Assembly: GCA_038049695.1 (NCBI GenBank)
Contig: CP142457.1
Coordinates: 56,416,501 to 56,480,500 of the forward strand
Direction: 5' to 3'
DNA length: 64,000 bases
From: Cinnamomum chago
Lineage: Eukaryota; Streptophyta; Magnoliopsida; Laurales; Lauraceae
Positions 45,951-61,309 of the stretch are shown here, one piece after another. The position numbers were made by a program, and so were the translations under genes. The notes under the pieces are model-generated. The model was given only the letters and a program-made list of their open reading frames with translations, was not told the DNA's origin and searched no databases. Position 1 is the first letter of the stretch. The number at the start of each line of letters is the position of its first letter.

Positions 45951-48900
45951 TTTTTTTTGTAAGGGTGATCGTAGACAAGGCCGGCCCGCATTGGTTCGGC
46001 GATGTGGTTTAGGTTATAATAGATGGGCCGTGCTTAGAGTTTTTTTATTTGGACTCGGTCGTTGAGATTTGGAATCTTTGCCCGGCCCAAATATACATAT
46101 ATAATTGTAAACGAGGGACTAGTAATGCGGAGACTCAAACCCATGACCTCTCATATAGGGTGATATGACAAGGCTAGTTGAGCTACAACCTAGGACGTCA
46201 AATGAATTTTTTTTTTCTTTTTTCGTTATTATATAAGTTAAACTCAGGATATGCTAGTGCTTCATCATTTACAGGCGGGCCGGTCTTGGGCAAGCAATTT
46301 CTGGCCCGACCTGGGCCTGAGCCAGGGTCAAGTTTCTAATTTAGAAGTCGGGCCGGGCATGGATGTTCCTCGGCCCAGCCCACCCCGTCCCATGTACAAC
46401 CCAAGTTGTTGTTGTTGCTTTTTTTTTTTTTTTGTCATTTAGTGGCTTGAGAGTGTCTCTTTCTAACTTTTTCGTTTTTTTTTTTTGAAGGAAGATGTAT
46501 TTTTGGAATTTAGTATCGTTTGATGTGATCCGCTTCTTTTTATTGTCTCTTGAATTAACCCTTTACTCTACGTCACTGGTAAAGTAAGTTACCAAATAGG
46601 AAATAGTTAGTGAGAGAGAAGTGAATACATAGGGTGGGGTCCACACTTGATTAAATCCTACTGCAAAAGATCAATATCATTTCGGCTTTTGGGTTCGAAT
46701 CCTTAGACATGAAAAGTGATTTTCATTATCGAATAGGTAGGGGGAATGGGCTCTCTAAAACCAAGCAGAAGATGAAATCAATATGAAGAATTGATACGGT
46801 ACGTGCCTGCGTACCTCAATTTAGGTTGAGTATGGGCCAACCTCATCGATCCAGTCCGGACTTGACCACTTTCCATCTATAGGATAGGCATATCTCATTC
46901 AGCGAAAAGGCTTCTCATGGTCTGATTCAGCCCGAGCCTAACCTGTGTCTAGCCTGCATTGGACTACATTGGGCTCCGACTTAGGCTCGTGGTCTTACCT
47001 GTGGAGGGGGGCGGGGGGGTGCGCTTTATCATCTATATTGGAGTTTGAGGGCCGTTTAGGCGGCCTTTCACAAACTCTAAGGGGAGTTTTTCATTAAAAT
47101 CATCTAGAAACAAAAGGCAAACTTTTTGAAGACTTTGTATTGATGTTGTTATTAAAAAAACAAAATTGGACTGCTATTTATCGATTATCTTTGCAGCCAA
47201 CATATGTATATCTATATATATAGTAAGGCTTTTCTAAGATGTAGCTTATGTTATCCTAAGCTGAATTAACGGTAACGGGCTCACAAATCAAAGTCGACAA
47301 TCTCTGTTTTTGGCACGATGGAACTCGAAAATCCAGTTTGGATTTATCGTGATTTTGGAGACGATGACTTGAGACAGTTTACGATGGAGATGATTTCACA
47401 AACGATTTCAGCCTAGGATAAGATAAGCTGCAGCTTAGGAGAGCCCCTCTCCTACTTATATATATATATATATATATATATTTGATTGTTCATTTAGGTT
47501 TGATTGTTTGACCTTTTCTTTAATATTATATTTATTATTTTAGCCCATGCGTTGCCTCGAGTCTTTACTGGTCTAAAAGCGAGAATGAGACCCATGAAGA
47601 TTGAGTATGACTCATGTCAGAAGTAAGTGTTTAAGTGTCTAATGGCTGTGCACATCCTAAACTTGATTTGCATGGAGATGTTCACGAAATTTCCAAACTA
47701 AACATATCTTTGGTTCTATGAAATACTTGATTCTTAAACGGGTTTATACAGGGGGAAAAATCATTACCATTAGAAACCGGAGAACCTAATATCTGCGTTT
47801 GAGAACATACTTGAAACCGACAAAATCTTGATTGCAACGAAAGAATTTCAAAAAATGACTACATTTATAATATGGGTTGGATTGGTTAGGTACTTCAATG
47901 CAAGACCACTACATTGAGAATCAGGAGAGATTTGGATTTACTTACTTACCTTCCAAAATAGAAAAATAATAAAATAAGATATTTTTCTTGGTAGAGAGGA
48001 TTTCTATTTCATAATATATATAGTTTATATCCTACAGCAGTGATATTAGGTCCTCTCCCTAATATGATATGAGATCTAAAGTATTCTGAGTGGGCCCCAT
48101 AGATATTCTCTGTGCGCGATCGTATGGCTTATAAGCCATGTGGATGGAAAAAAATGTCCAATGGGGCAACATGTTATTCAATCTCTCACCCAATAGTAAA
48201 TGTTTATGGCGTCCAAGATGGTCTATACTTGGATTTTTTTGGATTCGAGTCCTTTGGGTAATTAAGGAGGGGTCCAAAGTATTGTGGACAACCTCCGTTA
48301 TTAAATATACATATATATATAGGTTTATTCTTTTATTTTATTTTTGTTCATGTTGTTTTATACATTACTTTTCCCTATTAAAAGAAAAGATTTTCTTTAT
48401 TTATTTCTCTATTTTTTTTTTTCATAAGCGCGAACTTTTGGGACGACCCAAGCAATTTTTTTAAAAAATTGATTCTTTTATTAATTTTCTTTATCTAATA
48501 ATGAAGATTTAAGAAAATATTAAATATAAGTATGTCTCTAGTTCAATGTTGGAGGAAATGGAAAGGCTTGCTTGGAATGTAGTTGGATATGGGCACTCAC
48601 GCAGCTTTCCCGCTACATGCATCAGCGGTAAGTTAGCATTTGCCAGATTTCCTCCTCTCGCAGAGGAGGAAATCTGGAAGTTGAAGCTTTACCGCCGATA
48701 AGTACAGCGGTAAAGTGTAATTTTCAGGATTTCCTCCCCTCTAAGCGGAGGAAAACCTGTAAACGAATTCTTATCATATTTTGCCTTTTTAAAATCTTAG
48801 TTGGGTCGTTGGTCCGGGGTTTGGCCCAAACAATGTGGGATGGGCATGTTTAATTAACGTTTAAACGCAATACTATCAAATCACATAGTGAATCACTCTT

Positions 48901-49024
48901 TTGGTCAATTTACTTTACCGGTGAAGTAAAGTGATTGGTTAAATACAAAGAGAGAGCAAGAGTGAATGTTTGAAAAAATCAGAAGGCGAAAGTGTAGCTC
49001 TTTGACTATTTATTTTAAGAAGAG
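45951..49024 (+). repeat. Monomer copy 16 (type C)
   Basis: 3,074 bases. This is the first copy of the late type C form with CGGGCTC (near 47278) and GTTTTTGG (near 47307). It has a 25-base TA tract at 47457-47481, a 15-base T-run after the GTT repeat, and a distinct T/A balance in the T-A run near 48467. Confidence 0.97.
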
Positions 49025-52000
49025 TTTTTTTTGTAAGGGTGATCGTAGACAAGGCCGGCCCGCATTGGTTCGGCGATGTGGTTTAGGTTATAATAGATGG
49101 GCCGTGCTTAGAGTTTTTTTATTTGGACTCGGTCGTTGAGATTTGGAATCTTTGCCCGGCCCAAATATACATATATAATTGTAAACGAGGGACTAGTAAT
49201 GCGGAGACTCAAACCCATGACCTCTCATATAGGGTGATATGACAAGGCTAGTTGAGCTACAACCTAGGACGTCAAATGAATTTTTTTTTTCTTTTTTCGT
49301 TATTATATAAGTTAAACTCAGGATATGCTAGTGCTTCATCATTTACAGGCGGGCCGGTCTTGGGCAAGCAATTTCTGGCCCGACCTGGGCCTGAGCCAGG
49401 GTCAAGTTTCTAATTTAGAAGTCGGGCCGGGCGTGGATGTTCCTCGGCCCAGCCCACCCCGTCCCATGTACAACCCAAGTTGTTGTTGTTGCTTTTTTTT
49501 TTTTTTGTCATTTAGTGGCTTGAGAGTGTCTCTTTCTAACTTTTTCGTTTTTTTTTTTTGAAGGAAGATGTATTTTTGGAATTTAGTATCGTTTGATGTG
49601 ATCCGCTTCTTTTTATTGTCTCTTGAATTAACCCTTTACTCTACGTCACTGGTAAAGTAAGTTACCAAATAGGAAATAGTTAGTGAGAGAGAAGTGAATA
49701 CATAGGGTGGGGTCCACACTTGATTAAATCCTACTGCAAAAGATCAATATCATTTCGGCTTTTGGGTTCGAATCCTTAGACATGAAAAGTGATTTTCATT
49801 ATCGAATAGGTAGGGGGAATGGGCTCTCTAAAACCAAGCAGAAGATGAAATCAATATGAAGAATTGATACGGTACGTGCCTGCATACCTCAATTTAGGTT
49901 GAGTATGGGCCAACCTCATCGATCCAGTCCGGACTTGACCACTTTCCATCTATAGGATAGGCATATCTCATTCAGCGAAAAGGCTTCTCATGGTCTGATT
50001 CAGCCCGAGCCTAACCTGTGTCTAGCCAGCATTGGACTACATTGGGCTCCGACTTAGGCTCGTGGTCTTACCTGTGGAGGGGGGCGGGGGGGTGCGCTTT
50101 ATCATCTATATTGGAGTTTGAGGGCCGTTTAGGCGGCCTTTCACAAACTCTAAGGGGAGTTTTTCATTAAAATCATCTAGAAACAAAAGGCAAACTTTTT
50201 GAAGACTTTGTATTGATGTTGTTATTAAAAAAACAAAATTGGACTGCTATTTATCGATTATCTTTGCAGCCAACATATGTATATCTATATATATAGTAAG
50301 GCTTTTCTAAGATGTAGCTTATGTTATCCTAAGCTGAATTAACGGTAACGGGCTCACAAATCAAAGTCGACAATCTCTGTTTTTGGCACGATGGAACTCG
50401 AAAATCCAGTTTGGATTTATCGTGATTTTGGAGACGATGACTTGAGACAGTTTACGATGGAGATGATTTCACAAACGATTTCAGCCTAGGATAAGATAAG
50501 CTGCAGCTTAGGAGAGCCCCTCTCCTACTTATATATATATATATATATATTTGATTGTTCATTTAGGTTTGATTGTTTGACCTTTTCTTTAATATTATAT
50601 TTATTATTTTAGCCCATGCGTTGCCTCGAGTCTTTACTGGTCTAAAAGCGAGAATGAGACCCATGAAGATTGAGTATGACTCATGTCAGAAGTAAGTGTT
50701 TAAGTGTCTAATGGCTGTGCACATCCTAAACTTGATTTGCATGGAGATGTTCACGAAATTTCCAAACTAAACATATCTTTGGTTCTATGAAATACTTGAT
50801 TCTTAAACGGGTTTATACAGGGGGAAAAATCATTACCATTAGAAACCGGAGAACCTAATATCTGCGTTTGAGAACATACTTGAAACCGACAAAATCTTGA
50901 TTGCAACGAAAGAATTTCAAAAAATGACTACATTTATAATATGGGTTGGATTGGTTAGGTACTTCAATGCAAGACCACTACATTGAGAATCAGGAGAGAT
51001 TTGGATTTACTTACTTACCTTCCAAAATAGAAAAATAATAAAATAAGATATTTTTCTTGGTAGAGAGGATTTCTATTTCATAATATATATAGTTTATATC
51101 CTACAGCAGTGATATTAGGTCCTCTCCCTAATATGATATGAGATCTAAAGTATTCTGAGTGGGCCCCATAGATATTCTCTGTGCGCGATCGTATGGCTTA
51201 TAAGCCATGTGGATGGAAAAAAATGTCCAATGGGGCAACATGTTATTCAATCTCTCACCCAATAGTAAATGTTTATGGCGTCCAAGATGGTCTATACTTG
51301 GATTTTTTTGGATTCGAGTCCTTTGGGTAATTAAGGAGCGGTCCAAAGTATTGTGGACAACCTCCGTTATTAAATATACATATATATATATATAGGTTTA
51401 TTCTTTTATTTTATTTTTGTTCATGTTGTTTTATACATTACTTTTCCCTATTAAAAGAAAAGATTTTCTTTATTTATTTCTCTATTTTTTTTTTCATAAG
51501 CGCGAACTTTTGGGACGACCCAAGCAATTTTTAAAAAAAATTGATTCTTTTATTAATTTTCTTTATCTAATAATGAAGATTTAAGAAAATATTAAATATA
51601 AGTATGTCTCTAGTTCAATGTTGGAGGAAATGGAAAGGCTTGCTTGGAATGTAGTTGGATATGGGCACTCACGCAGCTTTCCCGCTACATGCATCAGCGG
51701 TAAGTTAGCATTTGCCAGATTTCCTCCTCTCGCAGAGGAGGAAATCTGGAAGTTGAAGCTTTACCGCCGATAAGTACAGCGGTAAAGTGTAATTTTCAGG
51801 ATTTCCTCCCCTCTAAGCGGAGGAAAACCTGTAAACGAATTCTTATCATATTTTGCCTTTTTAAAATCTTAGTTGGGTCGTTGGTCCGGGGTTTGGCCCA
51901 AACAATGTGGGATGGGCATGTTTAATTAACGTTTAAACGCAATACTATCAAATCACATAGTGAATCACTCTTTTGGTCAATTTACTTTACCGGTGAAGTA

Positions 52001-52096
52001 AAGTGATTGGTTAAATACAAAGAGAGAGCAAGAGTGAATGTTTGAAAAAATCAGAAGGCGAAAGTGTAGCTCTTTGACTATTTATTTTAAGAAGAG
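49025..52096 (+). repeat. Monomer copy 17 (type C)
   Basis: 3,072 bases. It has TAGCCAGC (near 50030), shared with copies 18 and 20, and CTGCATACC (near 49885), shared with copy 8. Private changes are GGGCGTGG near 49433 and GGAGCGGTCC near 51339. Confidence 0.97.
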
Positions 52097-55000
52097 TTTT
52101 TTTTGTAAGGGTGATCGTAGACAAGGCCGGCCCGCATTGGTTCGGCGATGTGGTTTAGGTTATAATAGATGGGCCGTGCTTAGAGTTTTTTTATTTGGAC
52201 TCGGTCGTTGAGATTTGGAATCTTTGCCCGGCCCAAATATACATATATAATTGTAAACGAGGGACTAGTAATGCGGAGACTCAAACCCATGACCTCTCAT
52301 ATAGGGTGATATGACAAGGCTAGTTGAGCTACAACCTAGGACGTCAAATGAATTTTTTTTTTCTTTTTTCGTTATTATATAAGTTAAACTCAGGATATGC
52401 TAGTGCTTCATCATTTACAGGCGGGCCGGTCTTGGGCAAGCAATTTCTGGCCCGACCTGGGCCTGAGCCAGGGTCAAGTTTCTAATTTAGAAGTCGGGCC
52501 GGGCATGGATGTTCCTCGGCCCAGCCCACCCCGTCCCATGTACAACCCAAGTTGTTGTTGTTGCTTTTTTTTTTTTTTGTCATTTAGTGGCTTGAGAGTG
52601 TCTCTTTCTAACTTTTTCGTTTTTTTTTTTTGAAGGAAGATGTATTTTTGGAATTTAGTATCGTTTGATGTGATCCGCTTCTTTTTATTGTCTCTTGAAT
52701 TAACCCTTTACTCTACGTCACTGGTAAAGTAAGTTACCAAATAGGAAATAGTTAGTGAGAGAGAAGTGAATACATAGGGTGGGGTCCACACTTGATTAAA
52801 TCCTACTGCAAAAGATCAATATCATTTCGGCTTTTGGGTTCGAATCCTTAGACATGAAAAGTGATTTTCATTATCGAATAGGTAGGGGGAATGGGCTCTC
52901 TAAAACCAAGCAGAAGATGAAATCAATATGAAGAATTGATACGGTACGTGCCTGCGTACCTCAATTTAGGTTGAGTATGGGCCAACCTCATCGATCCAGT
53001 CCGGACTTGACCACTTTCCATCTATAGGATAGGCATATCTCATTCAGCGAAAAGGCTTCTCATGGTCTGATTCAGCCCGAGCCTAACCTGTGTCTAGCCA
53101 GCATTGGACTACATTGGGCTCCGACTTAGGCTCGTGGTCTTACCTGTGGAGGGGGGCGGGGGGGTGCGCTTTATCATCTATATTGGAGTTTGAGGGCCGT
53201 TTAGGCGGCCTTTCACAAACTCTAAGGGGAGTTTTTCATTAAAATCATCTAGAAACAAAAGGCAAACTTTTTGAAGACTTTGTATTGATGTTGTTATTAA
53301 AAAAACAAAATTGGACTGCTATTTATCGATTATCTTTGCAGCCAACATATGTATATCTATATATATAGTAAGGCTTTTCTAAGATGTAGCTTATGTTATC
53401 CTAAGCTGAATTAACGGTAACGGGCTCACAAATCAAAGTCGACAATCTCTGTTTTTGGCACGATGGAACTCGAAAATCCAGTTTGGATTTTCGTGATTTT
53501 GGAGACGATGACTTGAGACAGTTTACGATGGAGATGATTTCACAAACGATTTCAGCCTAGGATAAGATAAGCTGCAGCTTAGGAGAGCCCCTCTCCTACT
53601 TATATATATATATATATATATATTTGATTGTTCATTTAGGTTTGATTGTTTGACCTTTTCTTTAATATTATATTTATTATTTTAGCCCATGCGTTGCCTC
53701 GAGTCTTTACTGGTCTAAAAGCGAGAATGAGACCCATGAAGATTGAGTATGACTCATGTCAGAAGTAAGTGTTTAAGTGTCTAATGGCTGTGCACATCCT
53801 AAACTTGATTTGCATGGAGATGTTCACGAAATTTCCAAACTAAACATATCTTTGGTTCTATGAAATACTTGATTCTTAAACGGGTTTATACAGGGGGAAA
53901 AATCATTACCATTAGAAACCGGAGAACCTAATATCTGCGTTTGAGAACATACTTGAAACCGACAAAATCTTGATTGCAACGAAAGAATTTCAAAAAATGA
54001 CTACATTTATAATATGGGTTGGATTGGTTAGGTACTTCAATGCAAGACCACTACATTGAGAATCAGGAGAGATTTGGATTTACTTACTTACCTTCCAAAA
54101 TAGAAAAATAATAAAATAAGATATTTTTCTTGGTAGAGAGGATTTCTATTTCATAATATATATAGTTTATATCCTACAGCAGTGATATTAGGTCCTCTCC
54201 CTAATATGATATGAGATCTAAAGTATTCTGAGTGGGCCCCATAGATATTCTCTGTGCGCGATCGTATGGCTTATAAGCCATGTGGATGGAAAAAAATGTC
54301 CAATGGGGCAACATGTTATTCAATCTCTCACCCAATAGTAAATGTTTATGGCGTCCAAGATGGTCTATACTTGGATTTTTTTGGATTCGAGTCCTTTGGG
54401 TAATTAAGGAGGGGTCCAAAGTATTGTGGACAACCTCCGTTATTAAATATACATATATATATATAGGTTTATTCTTTTATTTTATTTTTGTTCATGTTGT
54501 TTTATACATTACTTTTCCCTATTAAAAGAAAAGATTTTCTTTATTTATTTCTCTATTTTTTTTTTTCATAAGCGCGAACTTTTGGGACGACCCAAGCAAT
54601 TTTTAAAAAAAATTGATTCTTTTATTAATTTTCTTTATCTAATAATGAAGATTTAAGAAAATATTAAATATAAGTATGTCTCTAGTTCAATGTTGGAGGA
54701 AATGGAAAGGCTTGCTTGGAATGTAGTTGGATATGGGCACTCACGCAGCTTTCCCGCTACATGCATCAGCGGTAAGTTAGCATTTGCCAGATTTCCTCCT
54801 CTCGCAGAGGAGGAAATCTGGAAGTTGAAGCTTTACCGCCGATAAGTACAGCGGTAAAGTGTAATTTTCAGGATTTCCTCCCCTCTAAGCGGAGGAAAAC
54901 CTGTAAACGAATTCTTATCATATTTTGCCTTTTTAAAATCTTAGTTGGGTCGTTGGTCCGGGGTTTGGCCCAAACAATGTGGGATGGGCATGTTTAATTA

Positions 55001-55168
55001 ACGTTTAAACGCAATACTATCAAATCACATAGTGAATCACTCTTTTGGTCAATTTACTTTACCGGTGAAGTAAAGTGATTGGTTAAATACAAAGAGAGAG
55101 CAAGAGTGAATGTTTGAAAAAATCAGAAGGCGAAAGTGTAGCTCTTTGACTATTTATTTTAAGAAGAG
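52097..55168 (+). repeat. Monomer copy 18 (type C)
   Basis: 3,072 bases. It has TAGCCAGC near 53100, a 14-base T-run after the GTT repeat and an 11-base T-run before CATAAGCG. The same three states recur in copy 20. GATTTTCGTG (a one-base loss) starts here and continues to copy 21. Confidence 0.97.
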
Positions 55169-58100
55169 TTTTTTTTGTAAGGGTGATCGTAGACAAGGCC
55201 GGCCCGCATTGGTTCGGCGATGTGGTTTAGGTTATAATAGATGGGCCGTGCTTAGAGTTTTTTTATTTGGACTCGGTCGTTGAGATTTGGAATCTTTGCC
55301 CGGCCCAAATATACATATATAATTGTAAACGAGGGACTAGTAATGCGGAGACTCAAACCCATGACCTCTCATATAGGGTGATATGACAAGGCTAGTTGAG
55401 CTACAACCTAGGACGTCAAATGAATTTTTTTTTTCTTTTTTCGTTATTATATAAGTTAAACTCAGGATATGCTAGTGCTTCATCATTTACAGGCGGGCCG
55501 GTCTTGGGCAAGCAATTTCTGGCCCGACCTGGGCCTGAGCCAGGGTCAAGTTTCTAATTTAGAAGTCGGGCCGGGCATGGATGTTCCTCGGCCCAGCCCA
55601 CCCCGTCCCATGTACAACCCAAGTTGTTGTTGTTGCTTTTTTTTTTTTTTTGTCATTTAGTGGCTTGAGAGTGTCTCTTTCTAACTTTTTCGTTTTTTTT
55701 TTTTGAAGGAAGATGTATTTTTGGAATTTAGTATCGTTTGATGTGATCCGCTTCTTTTTATTGTCTCTTGAATTAACCCTTTACTCTACGTCACTGGTAA
55801 AGTAAGTTACCAAATAGGAAATAGTTAGTGAGAGAGAAGTGAATACATAGGGTGGGGTCCACACTTGATTAAATCCTACTGCAAAAGATCAATATCATTT
55901 CGGCTTTTGGGTTCGAATCCTTAGACATGAAAAGTGATTTTCATTATCGAATAGGTAGGGGGAATGGGCTCTCTAAAACCAAGCAGAAGATGAAATCAAT
56001 ATGAAGAATTGATACGGTACGTGCCTGCGTACCTCAATTTAGGTTGAGTATGGGCCAACCTCATCGATCCAGTCCGGACTTGACCACTTTCCATCTATAG
56101 GATAGGCATATCTCATTCAGCGAAAAGGCTTCTCATGGTCTGATTCAGCCCGAGCCTAACCTGTGTCTAGCCTGCATTGGACTACATTGGGCTCCGACTT
56201 AGGCTCGTGGTCTTACCTGTGGAGGGGGGCGGGGGGGTGCGCTTTATCATCTATATTGGAGTTTGAGGGCCGTTTAGGCGGCCTTTCACAAACTCTAAGG
56301 GGAGTTTTTCATTAAAATCATCTAGAAACAAAAGGCAAACTTTTTGAAGACTTTGTATTGATGTTGTTATTAAAAAAACAAAATTGGACTGCTATTTATC
56401 GATTATCTTTGCAGCCAACATATGTATATCTATATATATAGTAAGGCTTTTCTAAGATGTAGCTTATGTTATCCTAAGCTGAATTAACGGTAACGGGCTC
56501 ACAAATCAAAGTCGACAATCTCTGTTTTTGGCACGATGGAACTCGAAAATCCAGTTTGGATTTTCGTGATTTTGGAGACGATGACTTGAGACAGTTTACG
56601 ATGGAGATGATTTCACAAACGATTTCAGCCTAGGATAAGATAAGCTGCAGCTTAGGAGAGCCCCTCTCCTACTTATATATATATATATATATATTTGATT
56701 GTTCATTTAGGTTTGATTGTTTGACCTTTTCTTTAATATTATATTTATTATTTTAGCCCATGCGTTGCCTCGAGTCTTTACTGGTCTAAAAGCGAGAATG
56801 AGACCCATGAAGATTGAGTATGACTCATGTCAGAAGTAAGTGTTTAAGTGTCTAATGGCTGTGCACATCCTAAACTTGATTTGCATGGAGATGTTCACGA
56901 AATTTCCAAACTAAACATATCTTTGGTTCTATGAAATACTTGATTCTTAAACGGGTTTATACAGGGGGAAAAATCATTACCATTAGAAACCGGAGAACCT
57001 AATATCTGCGTTTGAGAACATACTTGAAACCGACAAAATCTTGATTGCAACGAAAGAATTTCAAAAAATGACTACATTTATAATATGGGTTGGATTGGTT
57101 AGGTACTTCAATGCAAGACCACTACATTGAGAATCAGGAGAGATTTGGATTTACTTACTTACCTTCCAAAATAGAAAAATAATAAAATAAGATATTTTTC
57201 TTGGTAGAGAGGATTTCTATTTCATAATATATATAGTTTATATCCTACAGCAGTGATATTAGGTCCTCTCCCTAATATGATATGAGATCTAAAGTATTCT
57301 GAGTGGGCCCCATAGATATTCTCTGTGCGCGATCGTATGGCTTATAAGCCATGTGGATGGAAAAAAATGTCCAATGGGGCAACATGTTATTCAATCTCTC
57401 ACCCAATAGTAAATGTTTATGGCGTCCAAGATGGTCTATACTTGGATTTTTTTGGATTCGAGTCCTTTGGGTAATTAAGGAGGGGTCCAAAGTATTGTGG
57501 ACAACCTCCGTTATTAAATATACATATATATATATAGGTTTATTCTTTTATTTTATTTTTGTTCATGTTGTTTTATACATTACTTTTCCCTATTAAAAGA
57601 AAAGATTTTCTTTATTTATTTCTCTATTTTTTTTTTCATAAGCGCGAACTTTTGGGACGACCCAAGCAATTTTTAAAAAAAATTGATTCTTTTATTAATT
57701 TTCTTTATCTAATAATGAAGATTTAAGAAAATATTAAATATAAGTATGTCTCTAGTTCAATGTTGGAGGAAATGGAAAGGCTTGCTTGGAATGTAGTTGG
57801 ATATGGGCACTCACGCAGCTTTCCCGCTACATGCATCAGCGGTAAGTTAGCATTTGCCAGATTTCCTCCTCTCGCAGAGGAGGAAATCTGGAAGTTGAAG
57901 CTTTACCGCCGATAAGTACAGCGGTAAAGTGTAATTTTCAGGATTTCCTCCCCTCTAAGCGGAGGAAAACCTGTAAACGAATTCTTATCATATTTTGCCT
58001 TTTTAAAATCTTAGTTGGGTCGTTGGTCCGGGGTTTGGCCCAAACAATGTGGGATGGGCATGTTTAATTAACGTTTAAACGCAATACTATCAAATCACAT

Positions 58101-58238
58101 AGTGAATCACTCTTTTGGTCAATTTACTTTACCGGTGAAGTAAAGTGATTGGTTAAATACAAAGAGAGAGCAAGAGTGAATGTTTGAAAAAATCAGAAGG
58201 CGAAAGTGTAGCTCTTTGACTATTTATTTTAAGAAGAG
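55169..58238 (+). repeat. Monomer copy 19 (type C)
   Basis: 3,070 bases. It has TAGCCTGC near 56170, a 15-base T-run after the GTT repeat and a 10-base T-run before CATAAGCG. The same three states recur in copy 21. No private substitution was noticed. Confidence 0.97.
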
Positions 58239-61200
58239 TTTTTTTTGTAAGGGTGATCGTAGACAAGGCCGGCCCGCATTGGTTCGGCGATGTGGTTTAG
58301 GTTATAATAGATGGGCCGTGCTTAGAGTTTTTTTATTTGGACTCGGTCGTTGAGATTTGGAATCTTTGCCCGGCCCAAATATACATATATAATTGTAAAC
58401 GAGGGACTAGTAATGCGGAGACTCAAACCCATGACCTCTCATATAGGGTGATATGACAAGGCTAGTTGAGCTACAACCTAGGACGTCAAATGAATTTTTT
58501 TTTTCTTTTTTCGTTATTATATAAGTTAAACTCAGGATATGCTAGTGCTTCATCATTTACAGGCGGGCCGGTCTTGGGCAAGCAATTTCTGGCCCGACCT
58601 GGGCCTGAGCCAGGGTCAAGTTTCTAATTTAGAAGTCGGGCCGGGCATGGATGTTCCTCGGCCCAGCCCACCCCGTCCCATGTACAACCCAAGTTGTTGT
58701 TGTTGCTTTTTTTTTTTTTTGTCATTTAGTGGCTTGAGAGTGTCTCTTTCTAACTTTTTCGTTTTTTTTTTTTTGAAGGAAGATGTATTTTTGGAATTTA
58801 GTATCGTTTGATGTGATCCGCTTCTTTTTATTGTCTCTTGAATTAACCCTTTACTCTACGTCACTGGTAAAGTAAGTTACCAAATAGGAAATAGTTAGTG
58901 AGAGAGAAGTGAATACATAGGGTGGGGTCCACACTTGATTAAATCCTACTGCAAAAGATCAATATCATTTCGGCTTTTGGGTTCGAATCCTTAGACATGA
59001 AAAGTGATTTTCATTATCGAATAGGTAGGGGGAATGGGCTCTCTAAAACCAAGCAGAAGATGAAATCAATATGAAGAATTGATACGGTACGTGCCTGCGT
59101 ACCTCAATTTAGGTTGAGTATGGGCCAACCTCATCGATCCAGTCCGGACTTGACCACTTTCCATCTATAGGATAGGCATATCTCATTCAGCGAAAAGGCT
59201 TCTCATGGTCTGATTCAGCCCGAGCCTAACCTGTGTCTAGCCAGCATTGGACTACATTGGGCTCCGACTTAGGCTCGTGGTCTTACCTGTGGAGGGGGGC
59301 GGGGGGGTGCGCTTTATCATCTATATTGGAGTTTGAGGGCCGTTTAGGCGGCCTTTCACAAACTCTAAGGGGAGTTTTTCATTAAAATCATCTAGAAACA
59401 AAAGGCAAACTTTTTGAAGACTTTGTATTGATGTTGTTATTAAAAAAACAAAATTGGACTGCTATTTATCGATTATCTTTGCAGCCAACATATGTATATC
59501 TATATATATAGTAAGGCTTTTCTAAGATGTAGCTTATGTTATCCTAAGCTGAATTAACGGTAACGGGCTCACAAATCAAAGTCGACAATCTCTGTTTTTG
59601 GCACGATGGAACTCGAAAATCCAGTTTGGATTTTCGTGATTTTGGAGACGATGACTTGAGACAGTTTACGATGGAGATGATTTCACAAACGATTTCAGCC
59701 TAGGATAAGATAAGCTGCAGCTTAGGAGAGCCCCTCTCCTACTTATATATATATATATATATATTTGATTGTTCATTTAGGTTTGATTGTTTGACCTTTT
59801 CTTTAATATTATATTTATTATTTTAGCCCATGCGTTGCCTCGAGTCTTTACTGGTCTAAAAGCGAGAATGAGACCCATGAAGATTGAGTATGACTCATGT
59901 CAGAAGTAAGTGTTTAAGTGTCTAATGGCTGTGCACATCCTAAACTTGATTTGCATGGAGATGTTCACGAAATTTCCAAACTAAACATATCTTTGGTTCT
60001 ATGAAATACTTGATTCTTAAACGGGTTTATACAGGGGGAAAAATCATTACCATTAGAAACCGGAGAACCTAATATCTGCGTTTGAGAACATACTTGAAAC
60101 CGACAAAATCTTGATTGCAACGAAAGAATTTCAAAAAATGACTACATTTATAATATGGGTTGGATTGGTTAGGTACTTCAATGCAAGACCACTACATTGA
60201 GAATCAGGAGAGATTTGGATTTACTTACTTACCTTCCAAAATAGAAAAATAATAAAATAAGATATTTTTCTTGGTAGAGAGGATTTCTATTTCATAATAT
60301 ATATAGTTTATATCCTACAGCAGTGATATTAGGTCCTCTCCCTAATATGATATGAGATCTAAAGTATTCTGAGTGGGCCCCATAGATATTCTCTGTGCGC
60401 GATCGTATGGCTTATAAGCCATGTGGATGGAAAAAAATGTCCAATGGGGCAACATGTTATTCAATCTCTCACCCAATAGTAAATGTTTATGGCGTCCAAG
60501 ATGGTCTATACTTGGATTTTTTTGGATTCGAGTCCTTTGGGTAATTAAGGAGGGGTCCAAAGTATTGTGGACAACCTCCGTTATTAAATATACATATATA
60601 TATATAGGTTTATTCTTTTATTTTATTTTTGTTCATGTTGTTTTATACATTACTTTTCCCTATTAAAAGAAAAGATTTTCTTTATTTATTTCTCTATTTT
60701 TTTTTTTCATAAGCGCGAACTTTTGGGACGACCCAAGCAATTTTTAAAAAAAATTGATTCTTTTATTAATTTTCTTTATCTAATAATGAAGATTTAAGAA
60801 AATATTAAATATAAGTATGTCTCTAGTTCAATGTTGGAGGAAATGGAAAGGCTTGCTTGGAATGTAGTTGGATATGGGCACTCACGCAGCTTTCCCGCTA
60901 CATGCATCAGCGGTAAGTTAGCATTTGCCAGATTTCCTCCTCTCGCAGAGGAGGAAATCTGGAAGTTGAAGCTTTACCGCCGATAAGTACAGCGGTAAAG
61001 TGTAATTTTCAGGATTTCCTCCCCTCTAAGCGGAGGAAAACCTGTAAACGAATTCTTATCATATTTTGCCTTTTTAAAATCTTAGTTGGGTCGTTGGTCC
61101 GGGGTTTGGCCCAAACAATGTGGGATGGGCATGTTTAATTAACGTTTAAACGCAATACTATCAAATCACATAGTGAATCACTCTTTTGGTCAATTTACTT

Positions 61201-61309
61201 TACCGGTGAAGTAAAGTGATTGGTTAAATACAAAGAGAGAGCAAGAGTGAATGTTTGAAAAAATCAGAAGGCGAAAGTGTAGCTCTTTGACTATTTATTT
61301 TAAGAAGAG
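58239..61309 (+). repeat. Monomer copy 20 (type C)
   Basis: 3,071 bases. It matches copy 18 at TAGCCAGC (near 59241) and at the 14- and 11-base T-runs. The T-run before GAAGGAAG is one base longer (13) than in its neighbours, which lengthens a chance open frame at 58539-58811. Confidence 0.97.
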